A DNA stretch of 64,000 bases. It comes from Anaerosphaera aminiphila DSM 21120 (GTDB lineage: Bacteria; Bacillota; Clostridia; Tissierellales; Peptoniphilaceae). A program made the translations under genes and the position numbers. Under the pieces are notes generated by a model that worked only from the letters and a program-made list of their open reading frames with translations, made no database searches and had not been told where the DNA came from. This document shows positions 1 to 7,477 of the stretch, one piece after another; position 1 is the first letter of the stretch; each line of letters starts with the position of its first letter. The stretch spans positions 1-64,000 of the forward strand of contig NZ_FQXI01000006.1 of NCBI RefSeq assembly GCF_900129925.1. Direction: 5' to 3'.

Positions 1-541
1 AGACGTATTTTCAATAACAGGAAGAGGAACAGTAGCAACAGGAAGAGTTGAAAGAGGTCTTGTAAAAATAGGAGACAACGTAGAACTACTAGGACTAACA
101 GAAGAAAAGAGAACAGTAGTAGTAACTGGAGTAGAAATGTTCAAGAAACAACTAGACCAAGCACAAGCAGGAGATAATATCGGAGCACTACTAAGAGGAG
201 TGCAAAGAGAAGAAATCCAAAGAGGTCAAGTACTAGCAGCACCAGGAACAATTCACCCACATCACAAATTTGAAGCAGAAGTATATGTATTGACAAAAGA
301 AGAAGGTGGAAGACATACACCATTCTTTAATGGCTATAGACCACAATTTTATTTAAGAACAACAGACGTAACTGGAGATATTCAATTACCAGAAGGAATA
401 GAAATGGTAATGCCAGGAGACAATGCTACATTTACAGTAACATTAATAGCTCCAATAGCAATGGACGAAGGACTAAGATTTGCTATAAGAGAAGGCGGAA
501 GAACAGTTGCATCAGGAGTAGTTTCAAAACTTCTTGATTAA
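1..541 (+). CDS. tuf: Elongation factor Tu, C-terminal part (5' end outside window)
   Basis: The reading frame is open from the window edge (first full codon at base 2) to TAA at 539-541. It encodes domains 2 and 3 of the GTPase that delivers aminoacyl-tRNA to the ribosome. The domain 2 motif [13 protein letters not shown] is near the start, followed by [10 protein letters not shown] and the domain 3 segments [16 protein letters not shown] and MVMPGDN, ending in the usual [10 protein letters not shown] tail. The G domain lies upstream of the window. Codons are strongly biased to A-ending forms, as expected for a highly expressed gene. A strong terminator follows directly, so tuf is the last gene of its transcript. 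Confidence 0.97.
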   Translation, partial: DVFSITGRGTVATGRVERGLVKIGDNVELLGLTEEKRTVVVTGVEMFKKQLDQAQAGDNIGALLRGVQREEIQRGQVLAAPGTIHPHHKFEAEVYVLTKEEGGRHTPFFNGYRPQFYLRTTDVTGDIQLPEGIEMVMPGDNATFTVTLIAPIAMDEGLRFAIREGGRTVASGVVSKLLD

Positions 542-553
542 TTTTAAAAATAT

Positions 554-588
554 AAAGGTAGGTACTTTAAAAGTATCTACCTTTTTTT
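554..588 (+). terminator. Intrinsic terminator of tuf
   Basis: An arm AAAGGTAG at 554-561 pairs with CTACCTTT at 577-584, extended by TACT/AGTA around a short A/T loop and followed by a T run. Confidence 0.9.
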
Positions 589-641
589 ATTGTTTTTAAT
601 TTTAATTAATTACTACTTTATAATAATCTTTAAGTTTAAAA

Positions 642-1274
642 TCACTTTAAAAGCTTGCTATAAATCCCCTTAGTATAGTGAAGAGGTGCAATTGGATTGT
701 GGCAAGTGACCCTGTCTTTTACTATCATAGTAGTTACTGGAGCTTTAGAGTGCATATAAAATAAAGTGTCATGTCCAACACATAGACCGAAAACTATATT
801 AAAATCAGTTCCTTCACTGTGCAAAAACTCTGCTTGAAGTATGGGATTACACATTGATTCGTGGCCTGACTGAAATATTCTATTTTCATCTGGTATTCCA
901 ACTTCAGATTTATCTATAGCACCAACTTTACAACAGGCAACTTTGTATAAAATATTATTGTGTTCTAATATTTTGCAAAAAGTTCTCACTTCGCTTATAA
1001 AAGAAATGCAAGTGGCAATTCCCACCAGTTTATAGTCCATTTTTTTAATAAATTCAACAGTTTCTTCAACACGGGTTAACTTCAAATATCCTCCGGATTC
1101 AACCTCAGAGGCAACTTTCATTATTTTATTTATATTTTCATCTTCATTGTAGGTGTTTTTAACTTTTTCAATTACATCTTTATCTAAATTTTTAGTTATA
1201 CAAAAATCAGGATAAGTTGAATTCCTATCACATCCAAGTAATCCACAAGACTCACATCCTAAGTGCTTATTCAC
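642..1274 (-). CDS. DUF1847 family protein, predicted metal-binding
   Basis: A 210-residue soluble protein with an N-terminal cysteine cluster (CESCGLLGC, then a further Cys near residue 25) and more cysteines mid-protein (KVACCKVGAID) and near FGLCVGHD. This matches the DUF1847 family as I remember it; a metal or Fe-S role is inferred from the cysteines and the biochemical function is unknown. The start is GTG, chosen because GGAGG lies about 8 bases upstream and the CxxC motif begins a few residues in. It lies 27 bases downstream of the thioredoxin-like gene on the same strand, so the two probably share a transcript. Confidence 0.75.
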   Translation of the reverse strand: MNKHLGCESCGLLGCDRNSTYPDFCITKNLDKDVIEKVKNTYNEDENINKIMKVASEVESGGYLKLTRVEETVEFIKKMDYKLVGIATCISFISEVRTFCKILEHNNILYKVACCKVGAIDKSEVGIPDENRIFQSGHESMCNPILQAEFLHSEGTDFNIVFGLCVGHDTLFYMHSKAPVTTMIVKDRVTCHNPIAPLHYTKGIYSKLLK

Positions 1275-1301
1275 TATAACCCCTCCAATTTTAAAAAGTA
1301 G

Positions 1302-1592
1302 TTAATTTAACTGCAATTCATTTTCTAAAATGTGAATTATTTTTGGAAAGTCAAAAAATCCGGATTCACGGAAAATTTCATTTCCATTTTTTAAATAGAG
1401 CAGTGTTGGTGCTGTAAAAACTAAATATTTTCCCTTTAGTGCTGGTTCTTCTTCAATTTGAACGATTTTTAAATCTATATCAATATCTTTTAACTCTGTA
1501 AATAACTTTTCAATCATTGAATCACATATTGCACAAGAGTTAGTTTTAAAGAACAACAAAGTGTTCTCTGAGATGTTTTCTACTACTTTCAT
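1302..1592 (-). CDS. Thioredoxin-like protein with CxxC active site
   Basis: A 96-residue thioredoxin-fold protein. The redox motif is CAIC near residue 20, preceded by LLFFKTNS, and the typical cis-proline segment is TAPTLLYLKNG near residue 60. There is no signal peptide, so a cytoplasmic thiol-disulfide role is likely. The motif is not the canonical CGPC, so the partner and redox potential cannot be guessed. The ATG is preceded by GGAGG at good spacing. It is first gene of a likely two-gene unit with the DUF1847 gene. Confidence 0.8.
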   Translation of the reverse strand: MKVVENISENTLLFFKTNSCAICDSMIEKLFTELKDIDIDLKIVQIEEEPALKGKYLVFTAPTLLYLKNGNEIFRESGFFDFPKIIHILENELQLN

Positions 1593-1711
1593 TTAATCGC
1601 CTCCATATATGTATATATATCCATAAAAGTAGATTTTAAATAATTTACTTCTATTTACATAATTAGTAGCTTAATTTAAGCAGAATATGGTATTATTGTT
1701 CTGGTGATAAT

Positions 1712-2164
1712 ATGAAAAATTTTGTACTAAAGTATAAATACATTTTAGTTTTATTGGCATTTGTAGTATTATTTGGCAATAGATTTATAAGGAAGCCCTT
1801 TCAAATGGATATATTTGTAACTCAAATGGGCATTAAAAGTGTAACTATGAAGTATGGCGGGTTAGAAACTGTAGGAGAAAAAACTATATCAGATAAGAAT
1901 GATGTAGAAGAATTTGAAAAAATCTTAGGGGCTGCTAGGATTAGAAGAGTGGACAAACCACTTTTTACAATGCCTGGAAAGCAAAAAGCCTATTCTCTAG
2001 TTATAGATGCAAAAGATATAGTCTACACGATTGATTTTTTAAATGACAAAAAATTTCAACTGTCCTACAATCTGGATGGAAAGCCAAATATTGAAACTTA
2101 CAAAGTATTAAGAGGGCTTGATAGAGAAAAGATGTTTGAAGTTTTTGGAGTTGAAGATGTGTGA
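1712..2164 (+). CDS. Small membrane-anchored protein of unknown function
   Basis: 150 residues. One hydrophobic segment (about residues 8-22) after a short Lys-rich start suggests an N-terminal anchor with the rest outside the membrane. The remainder is charged and mixed alpha/beta in character, with no motif I recognise. A GGTGAT SD element precedes the ATG. Its stop codon overlaps the GTG start of the following ATPase (GTGA), so the two are translationally coupled and probably work together, but I cannot assign a function. Confidence 0.7.
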   Translation: MKNFVLKYKYILVLLAFVVLFGNRFIRKPFQMDIFVTQMGIKSVTMKYGGLETVGEKTISDKNDVEEFEKILGAARIRRVDKPLFTMPGKQKAYSLVIDAKDIVYTIDFLNDKKFQLSYNLDGKPNIETYKVLRGLDREKMFEVFGVEDV

Positions 2165-3063
2165 TTTATTTAAGAGAATTTACTATTCCGCCAAAAAAAG
2201 TTGATGAATTAGTATTTACACCATCAAAACCAAAAAATCCCTATTTTATTCCTGAAACTAATATTCCGGCTTATAACAACCACTATCCCTTTATAATTTT
2301 TAGAAATAGAATAGTAAAGCCCGTAGAATTTTCTAATATTACTATATTTTGTGGTGATAATGGCTCAGGGAAGAGTACTATACTAAATTTAATAGCAGAA
2401 AAGCTTGAAATTAACAGAAGTTCAGCTTTTAATAGAAGTTCTTTTTTTGATGACTACTTAAAACTTTGCAGCTATGATATGAGTTCTAATTTTTCTAGTA
2501 ATATACTTAGTAATAGCAAGGTTATAACCAGTGATGATGTATTTGATTTTTTATTAAACCTACGCTATGCAAATGAGGGAATAGATGTAAAAAGAGAAGA
2601 GTTATTAAGTGAGTATGTAGAGTCAAAAAATAAAGACTTTAAATTTAGTTCACTAGATGACTATGAAGAAATGAAAAAAGTTGTAGATTCTAAAAGACAA
2701 TCTGCTTCAAAGTATGTAAAAGACAGAACTATGAAAAATATTATAGGTCGTTCTAACGGTGAAAGTGCCTATATGTACTTTACTGAAAATATTAGAGAAA
2801 GCGGAATATATATTTTAGACGAGCCTGAAAATAGTCTGTCTGTAAAAAATCAAATTAAGTTGGTAAAATATATTGAGGATTCAGCAAGATTTTACAACTG
2901 TCAATTTATAATAGCTACTCATTCTCCCTTTGTATTGTCTTTAAAAGAAGCAAAGGTCTACGATTTAGATAGTACGCCTATGGTAGAGTCAAAGTGGACT
3001 GAAATAGAAAATGTTAAGCTCTACTATAAATTTTTTAAGGATAGAGAAGAAGAGTTTAAATAA
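2161..3063 (+). CDS. AAA/ABC-type ATPase, stand-alone (AAA_21-like)
   Basis: 300-residue P-loop ATPase. Walker A is GDNGSGKST near residue 67, Walker B is IYILDEPENSLS near residue 218 and the H-loop region is IATHSPFVLS near residue 253. This is the single-domain ABC-like/AAA_21 ATPase type common in Firmicutes; the region between Walker A and B is short and helical, not a long Rad50 coiled coil. It starts on GTG overlapping the stop of the upstream membrane-anchored protein. Such ATPases are often annotated only as AAA family ATPase; links to defence or DNA metabolism are unproven here. Confidence 0.82.
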   Translation: MIYLREFTIPPKKVDELVFTPSKPKNPYFIPETNIPAYNNHYPFIIFRNRIVKPVEFSNITIFCGDNGSGKSTILNLIAEKLEINRSSAFNRSSFFDDYLKLCSYDMSSNFSSNILSNSKVITSDDVFDFLLNLRYANEGIDVKREELLSEYVESKNKDFKFSSLDDYEEMKKVVDSKRQSASKYVKDRTMKNIIGRSNGESAYMYFTENIRESGIYILDEPENSLSVKNQIKLVKYIEDSARFYNCQFIIATHSPFVLSLKEAKVYDLDSTPMVESKWTEIENVKLYYKFFKDREEEFK

Positions 3064-3080
3064 ATTATAGTTATTTATAT

Positions 3081-3136
3081 GATAGATTGTAAAATTAAAT
3101 GCGACACCTAAAATAAAAACTCATAACAAATTTGTA
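3081..3136 (+). repeat. IS30-like end remnant, copy 1
   Basis: The stretch beginning GATAGATTGTAAAATTAAAT and ending ATAACAAATTTGTAT recurs almost identically at 4076-4131 in the same orientation. The GATTGTAAAATTAAATGCGACAC portion resembles terminal repeats of Firmicute IS30-family elements. Confidence 0.7.
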
Positions 3137-3190
3137 TTTCGTGTAACGTATTAATTAACACAAGAACAAACACGAAAGGAATTTGTTATA

Positions 3191-3304
3191 AGTCATAAAT
3201 ATTTTATCATAGATGATATAAATAAAAGAGAAGTACTGAATAAAGAAGGATGTTTTGCTAGAAAAACCGCTAATATATTAGGTCTTTTATCATTCTACAA
3301 TTAG
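3191..3304 (+). pseudogene. Remnant of an IS30-family transposase, N-terminal helix-turn-helix
   Basis: Read from 3191 the frame gives SHKYFIIDDINKREVLNK, then EGCFARKTANILG, which matches the start of IS30 transposases (HKHLT..., LNEG, IAKLLG, STISREI). The normal ATG is ATA here. After LG the frame is shifted: moving by one base restores STISKEL where the current frame hits TAG at 3302-3304. The DDE catalytic part is gone. It is therefore a dead N-terminal fragment. Confidence 0.75.
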
Positions 3305-3311
3305 CAAAGAA

Positions 3312-3968
3312 CTATTTTTCAGGAGGAATTGGAATTTCCAAGGTTTCATTGTGAAAATAGTCAGTTCCATCTGGTGCATTGGAAGTATTGATGGCAAAAA
3401 GACTGACATAGTTTTTATTATTGGCCGTAAAGGAAATTTTTACTTGACTAAACTCCATAATATATTTTTCGTATTGGGGACGGAATCGATCCATCTCGTA
3501 ATAATATCCTCCATCCTCTCCCTTGAGAAGATTTCCGGTGATAACTCTTGTTTTCTCTGTATCTTCAGGAGCGGCAGAGTAAACTTCAAGTTGGATCTTG
3601 GGAGGGTTTTCTAACGTTAAGAGAGTTTCGTTGTCATAAAATTTAAAATATATATTTTTATCAAAAAGTAGATGAACACAGGGAATATCTCCCTCGACAC
3701 CGCCATCTACAAGATCCTTAATTTTTTCTGTTTTTTCCTTATCAAAGGTTGAATATTCTTCTTCGGTATAGGTTCGGACAATGGGATTTCGTTCATCCAC
3801 AGAAATTTGTGCACGTAAGGTGACATTTGTTGTGGAGATATTTCTCTTATATTCCGGCGTGGGCTTAGATGCAAAGTACATCAATAAAAGAAAAGCACCA
3901 AAAAGAACTAGAATACATATAAATACTCCTAAAATAATCCTTAAAATAAGTTTGGTAACTGTTTTCAA
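3312..3968 (-). CDS. Membrane-anchored protein of unknown function, paralogue of 24714-25343
   Basis: 218 residues with one N-terminal membrane segment (about residues 8-32, very hydrophobic) and an extracytoplasmic domain. It is clearly related to the 209-residue protein at 24714-25343: both carry VEGDIPCV, YFKF, an RxQYxKYxxE segment and YVSxFxIxxSNA in the same order. No known domain is recognised. Base composition looks visibly richer in G+C than the neighbours, and the gene is bracketed by IS30 remnants, which suggests acquisition or duplication with a mobile element. The start ATG is preceded by a GGAGAG SD. Confidence 0.7.
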   Translation of the reverse strand: MKTVTKLILRIILGVFICILVLFGAFLLLMYFASKPTPEYKRNISTTNVTLRAQISVDERNPIVRTYTEEEYSTFDKEKTEKIKDLVDGGVEGDIPCVHLLFDKNIYFKFYDNETLLTLENPPKIQLEVYSAAPEDTEKTRVITGNLLKGEDGGYYYEMDRFRPQYEKYIMEFSQVKISFTANNKNYVSLFAINTSNAPDGTDYFHNETLEIPIPPEK

Positions 3969-4075
3969 TAAACACTCTCCTTTCTATAATTCGTATTTTA
4001 TGTTAGCATAAAAAAACTTTTTAAACAATAAAAGCTTTTGAAAAGAAAGATGGAAAAAACAGGTTCCTATTTATG

Positions 4076-4131
4076 AGATAGATTGTAAAATTAAATGGAC
4101 ACCTAAAATAAAACTCATAACAAATTTGTAT
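4076..4131 (+). repeat. IS30-like end remnant, copy 2
   Basis: Near-identical to 3081-3136 (GAGATAGATTGTAAAATTAA through ATAACAAATTTGTAT, with small indels). It lies just upstream of the gene at 3312-3968 (minus strand), so the two copies flank that gene. The downstream sequence to 4200 shows no gene. Confidence 0.7.
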
Positions 4132-4200
4132 GATGCATTTTTATATGAAATAAATAATTTGGGGTAAGTTGTCGCAATAATTATCGCAATTTAACATATA

Positions 4201-4239
4201 TAAAAGAACACCCTACATAAAATGTAAGGTGTTCTTTTA
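4201..4239 (-). terminator. Intrinsic terminator of the pha operon
   Basis: Long hairpin: AAAAGAACACC pairs with GGTGTTCTTTT, with TACAT/ATGTA in the upper stem, flanked by A/T runs on both sides. It sits just downstream of phaC and could work in both directions. Confidence 0.88.
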
Positions 4240-4252
4240 TATAAATTTAATA

Positions 4253-5320
4253 TTATTTTCTGTCTTTTAACCACTGTGAAACAAGAGGGGCAACTATTCT
4301 CTTAGATTTTGAGCTTACGTACATTCCAATGTGTCCTGTTGGAATTTCATGTGTTTGAACATCTTTCGTTCCAACATATTTTTCAAAATTTTTGCTGGAT
4401 TCTGGTGATACAATGTGGTCATTTTTAGCATATATGTTTAAAACTGGCATAGTGATATTTTTTAAGTCAACTTTTTTATCGCCAATATACATTTCACCTT
4501 TAACCAATTTATTGTCACGATATAAGTCGTTTACGAATTGTCTTAAAGCTTCTCCAACTTGGCTAGGACTGTCAAAAATCCACTTTTCCATTCTCAAGAA
4601 GTTGTCAATTGCCTCAGGATTGTCAAAGTCGTCAACTAGTTGAAGGTATTTAGTGATATTTAATGAAATTGGCTTTAAAGTTACGAAGGCATTGTTCATA
4701 AAGTCGCCTGGAATTAATCCATAGTATGCATCAACCATTTTATCAATATCAAGATATTTTCCCCAAGCAAAGAGTAGAGCATCATTAGGTTCAAAGTCAA
4801 TTGGAGCAACCATTGTAATTAAGTTTTTAATTTTATCAGGGTGAAGTGCTGCATACATTGCTGAGAAAGTTCCACCTTGGCATACTCCAAGTAAATTTAT
4901 TTTTTCAACTTTGTTTTTTTCTCTAATTAAATCTACAATTGTATCAATATATCCCTCTATATAGTCTTCTAAAGTTATATACTTGTCATCAAGTGTAGGA
5001 TAGCCCCAGTCTATAATGTAGACATCAATGCCATCATTTAGTAAATTTTTTATAAAACTGTTATTTTCTTGCAAGTCCATCATTGTCTCTCTATTAACTA
5101 GAGCGTAGACGATTAAAACAGGTGTTTTAAGAGTACTTTTAACAGTTGGTTTGTATCTATATACTTTGAGTTTATCTTCTTCATATACAGTTTCTTTTTC
5201 TGATACACCAGGATCAGCAGCATCAGCATTCATCATTGTTTCAAAACCATCTATCATCTTTTTTTGAAATTCCATAGATTCTTCAAAACTTTTTTTAATA
5301 TCAAAAGATGTATTCTTCAA
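4253..5320 (-). CDS. phaC: Class III poly(3-hydroxyalkanoate) synthase, catalytic subunit PhaC
   Basis: 355 residues, the usual length for class III/IV PhaC. It polymerises (R)-3-hydroxyacyl-CoA into PHA at the granule surface, as a complex with PhaE. The lipase-like box is GVCQGG with the nucleophile at Cys147; the other triad members are Asp301 (AKNDHIVSPES) and His330 (PTGHIGM). These positions almost match the Cys149/Asp302/His331 triad of the Allochromatium enzyme. The start is TTG, with GGAGG just upstream. It is last in the operon phaJ-phaE-phaC, followed by a strong hairpin. No phaA or phaB is seen in the window, so precursors probably come through PhaJ. Confidence 0.93.
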   Translation of the reverse strand: MKNTSFDIKKSFEESMEFQKKMIDGFETMMNADAADPGVSEKETVYEEDKLKVYRYKPTVKSTLKTPVLIVYALVNRETMMDLQENNSFIKNLLNDGIDVYIIDWGYPTLDDKYITLEDYIEGYIDTIVDLIREKNKVEKINLLGVCQGGTFSAMYAALHPDKIKNLITMVAPIDFEPNDALLFAWGKYLDIDKMVDAYYGLIPGDFMNNAFVTLKPISLNITKYLQLVDDFDNPEAIDNFLRMEKWIFDSPSQVGEALRQFVNDLYRDNKLVKGEMYIGDKKVDLKNITMPVLNIYAKNDHIVSPESSKNFEKYVGTKDVQTHEIPTGHIGMYVSSKSKRIVAPLVSQWLKDRK

Positions 5321-5389
5321 ATTTAGCCTCCTATTCTACTTGAATAGTAAATTATTCAAGTAACCACATATCAACTTAAAATAAGTTAA

Positions 5390-6748
5390 TTACTTTGTTT
5401 CTTTTGTTTCCTTTTTCTCTTTTTTATCTGGAGTTTTTTCTGAAGTGGAGTTTTGTGCTTTTAACTCTTCGATTTCTTTTTTTAGAGCTTTAACTTCTTT
5501 CTTTAAGTTGTAAATATTTTTGCTAATCCCATCTAAGTTATTTTTAGTAACAAGGGGAGTATCAGATAGAAAGTCTTCTATTAGCTTATTTGATTCAAGT
5601 CTGAAGTCCATTGCTGTGATTTCAAGTTGAGCAAGCATTTTAGAAAATTCTGGACTGCCAAAGTAATCTATCATATACTTATCCATCTTTTCAGACCAGA
5701 AATTGAAGAATTCCTCAAAAGATTTAGATTCTAAACTCTCTTTTGTAATTTCAGCGTAGTCTTTTATTATATTCCTAAAGGCATTGTTTTGAACTGTGCT
5801 AAGTCTGGTTGTAAACTCTGACCCAATTATTAACAAGTCTATAAATCTATCAAAAGACTTATTTTGTTGTTCTATAGTATTTCTATTTACACCTAGTGCA
5901 GGTGAATTTAAAATTTTTCCAAATGTATCATCATATTGTTTTTTCCAAAGTTTAAAGAAATCTGCAACTTTTTCAGTGTCGTTTTCTAAAGTTCCCTCTA
6001 CTAGTAAATCTCTTAAATTAGATAGTTCATCTTTCCAAGGACTGTAGAAACGAGTAAGTGTGTCAAAATATTTTTCGATTAACTCTTTTGGCTGTTCAAA
6101 GTACATCTTTAGTTCATTGGGAACGCAAGAAAGTGCCATATTGTATGTTAAATCCATATTTTTATTTACAAAATCTTGAAACTTTTCATAGTTTTCTTCT
6201 GTAACTTCTGAAAATTCATCATTTAGTTTATTCCAGAAATCATACATATATAGATAAAATTTATTGGCATTAAACATTTTATCTATAATTTCATTCATCT
6301 TTGGATCAAAAATCTTGCTGAAATCATATTGTGAATAAAAATCTTTATACTTGTCAAAGGCCTCATTTATACTTTGAAAGTTAAATGGCATATTTTGAAA
6401 ATCAAATGGTGCAAATGTACTTCCACCAAAGCCCTTTGTATAAAATTCACTGGCTTTTTGTAAGTTTTCAAAATATTGTTTTTGCATGTCTAAAAATGTC
6501 TTAAATGACTCAGAATTAAATCCTGGGATTTCCATCATCTTTTGGTACATTGTAAAAGGATTGAAATCTGTATTTAAATTCTGCATAAACTTTTGTTGCA
6601 TATCGAAAAATTTTTTTACTTGTTCAGAGTATGTGTCAGAAGAAGAGGTGTCAGATTTTTTGTCACCAAACCACATTGGGGTATACATTTTTTGAAAATT
6701 GTCAAACATGTTTTTTTGTGCATCGAAAAATTCTTTACTATAATCCAT
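5390..6748 (-). CDS. phaE: PhaE-type subunit of class III PHA synthase
   Basis: 452 residues, rich in Phe, Tyr, Asn, Gln and Lys, with repeated helical segments such as FFDMQQKFMQNLN and FLDMQKQYFENL. The C-terminal 45 residues form a predicted coiled coil (KNIYNLKKEVKALKKEIEEL) followed by a Lys/Glu tail. This fits PhaE, the non-catalytic partner that activates PhaC; its position between phaJ and phaC supports this strongly. It is longer than the roughly 360 residues of classical PhaE. A phasin-like protein is the alternative reading. ATG with AAGGAG SD. Confidence 0.85.
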   Translation of the reverse strand: MDYSKEFFDAQKNMFDNFQKMYTPMWFGDKKSDTSSSDTYSEQVKKFFDMQQKFMQNLNTDFNPFTMYQKMMEIPGFNSESFKTFLDMQKQYFENLQKASEFYTKGFGGSTFAPFDFQNMPFNFQSINEAFDKYKDFYSQYDFSKIFDPKMNEIIDKMFNANKFYLYMYDFWNKLNDEFSEVTEENYEKFQDFVNKNMDLTYNMALSCVPNELKMYFEQPKELIEKYFDTLTRFYSPWKDELSNLRDLLVEGTLENDTEKVADFFKLWKKQYDDTFGKILNSPALGVNRNTIEQQNKSFDRFIDLLIIGSEFTTRLSTVQNNAFRNIIKDYAEITKESLESKSFEEFFNFWSEKMDKYMIDYFGSPEFSKMLAQLEITAMDFRLESNKLIEDFLSDTPLVTKNNLDGISKNIYNLKKEVKALKKEIEELKAQNSTSEKTPDKKEKKETKETK

Positions 6749-6767
6749 ATTAAACTCCTTTTTGTTT

Positions 6768-7178
6768 CTATTCAGGTTTCTTTACAACGGCCTGTCCAGT
6801 TATTACAACATTATCAGTGCTGTTAGTACATACTGTAGTATTTAAAATGATAATGTTTTTTGCGTCTTTCTTTTCAACAACCTCTACTGAAGCTATACAA
6901 TTGTCGTTAAAGTACACAGGTTTTAAAAATTTCAATTCTTGAGACATATAGATTGTGCCTGTACCTGGAAGTTTATTTGCAAGAACTGCCGAAATCAGAG
7001 ATGAAACTAATAGACCGTGAACAATATTTTCTTTAAAAATACTATTTTTAGCATATTCAGAATCAAGGTGAATTGGATTTGTGTCTAAAGAAAGTTTTGA
7101 GAATTCAATTACATCCTCTTTAGTAAATGTTTTTTCAATGGTTGCCTTGTCTCCTATTTTAATATCTGAGTAATTAAT
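6768..7178 (-). CDS. phaJ: (R)-specific enoyl-CoA hydratase, MaoC family, PhaJ; ATT start
   Basis: 136 residues of the hot-dog fold. The hydratase-2 motif SLDTNPIHLD (catalytic Asp and His) is near residues 29-38, followed by IVHGLLVSSLISAVLANKLPG and the strand MSQELKFLKPVYFND. PhaJ supplies (R)-3-hydroxyacyl-CoA from enoyl-CoA for PHA synthesis. In this frame a TAA stands immediately before GGAGG; there is no ATG, GTG or TTG before the catalytic motif, the first internal ATG being past residue 60. The ATT at 7178-7176, seven bases after GGAGG, is the only reasonable start. It is the first gene of the operon, 19 bases upstream of phaE. An upstream sequencing error is the main alternative. 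Confidence 0.88.
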   Translation of the reverse strand: MNYSDIKIGDKATIEKTFTKEDVIEFSKLSLDTNPIHLDSEYAKNSIFKENIVHGLLVSSLISAVLANKLPGTGTIYMSQELKFLKPVYFNDNCIASVEVVEKKDAKNIIILNTTVCTNSTDNVVITGQAVVKKPE

Positions 7179-7350
7179 ACTACCACCTCCTTAATTCTTT
7201 GTATATTTATATATCTAAAGAGATTGACTCTAGTAGAATGGGTAATTTTTAATATGTAATAATATATGTATGTCTTGTTTATAAATATATACCCAAGTAC
7301 TGTATTCTTTATCATATTTACATGGAATAAACCTTAGATAAATTGAAGGT

Positions 7351-7379
7351 ATAGTATAACATATTGGGAAATGTGTCAA
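7351..7379 (-). promoter_or_regulatory. Predicted promoter of the phaJEC operon
   Basis: On the minus strand a TTGACA box (7379-7374) is followed after 17 bases by TACTAT (7356-7351). This puts the transcription start near 7344 and leaves a leader of about 165 bases before phaJ, in which I see no known riboswitch. Confidence 0.65.
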
Positions 7380-7434
7380 CACAAATATTAGGTTTGATAA
7401 ATACAAAAACATAGCTTAATAACATGGTAAAGAG

Positions 7435-7477
7435 ATAAAAAATAAGAGAGGACATTTAAATTTAAATGCCTTCTCTT
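7435..7477 (-). terminator. Intrinsic terminator of the VWA gene
   Basis: A 17+17 base near-perfect hairpin at 7444-7477 (AAGAGAGGACATTTAAA with its complement) overlaps the VWA stop codon and is followed on the minus strand by a T run. Confidence 0.85.

Noticed and set aside
3312-3968. Gene as IS passenger or toxin
   Set aside because: No toxin or resistance motif, and a native paralogue exists; mobile origin remains only a possibility.
7230-7412. 60-codon ORF on the minus strand upstream of phaJ
   Set aside because: It has no SD and overlaps the predicted pha promoter and leader.
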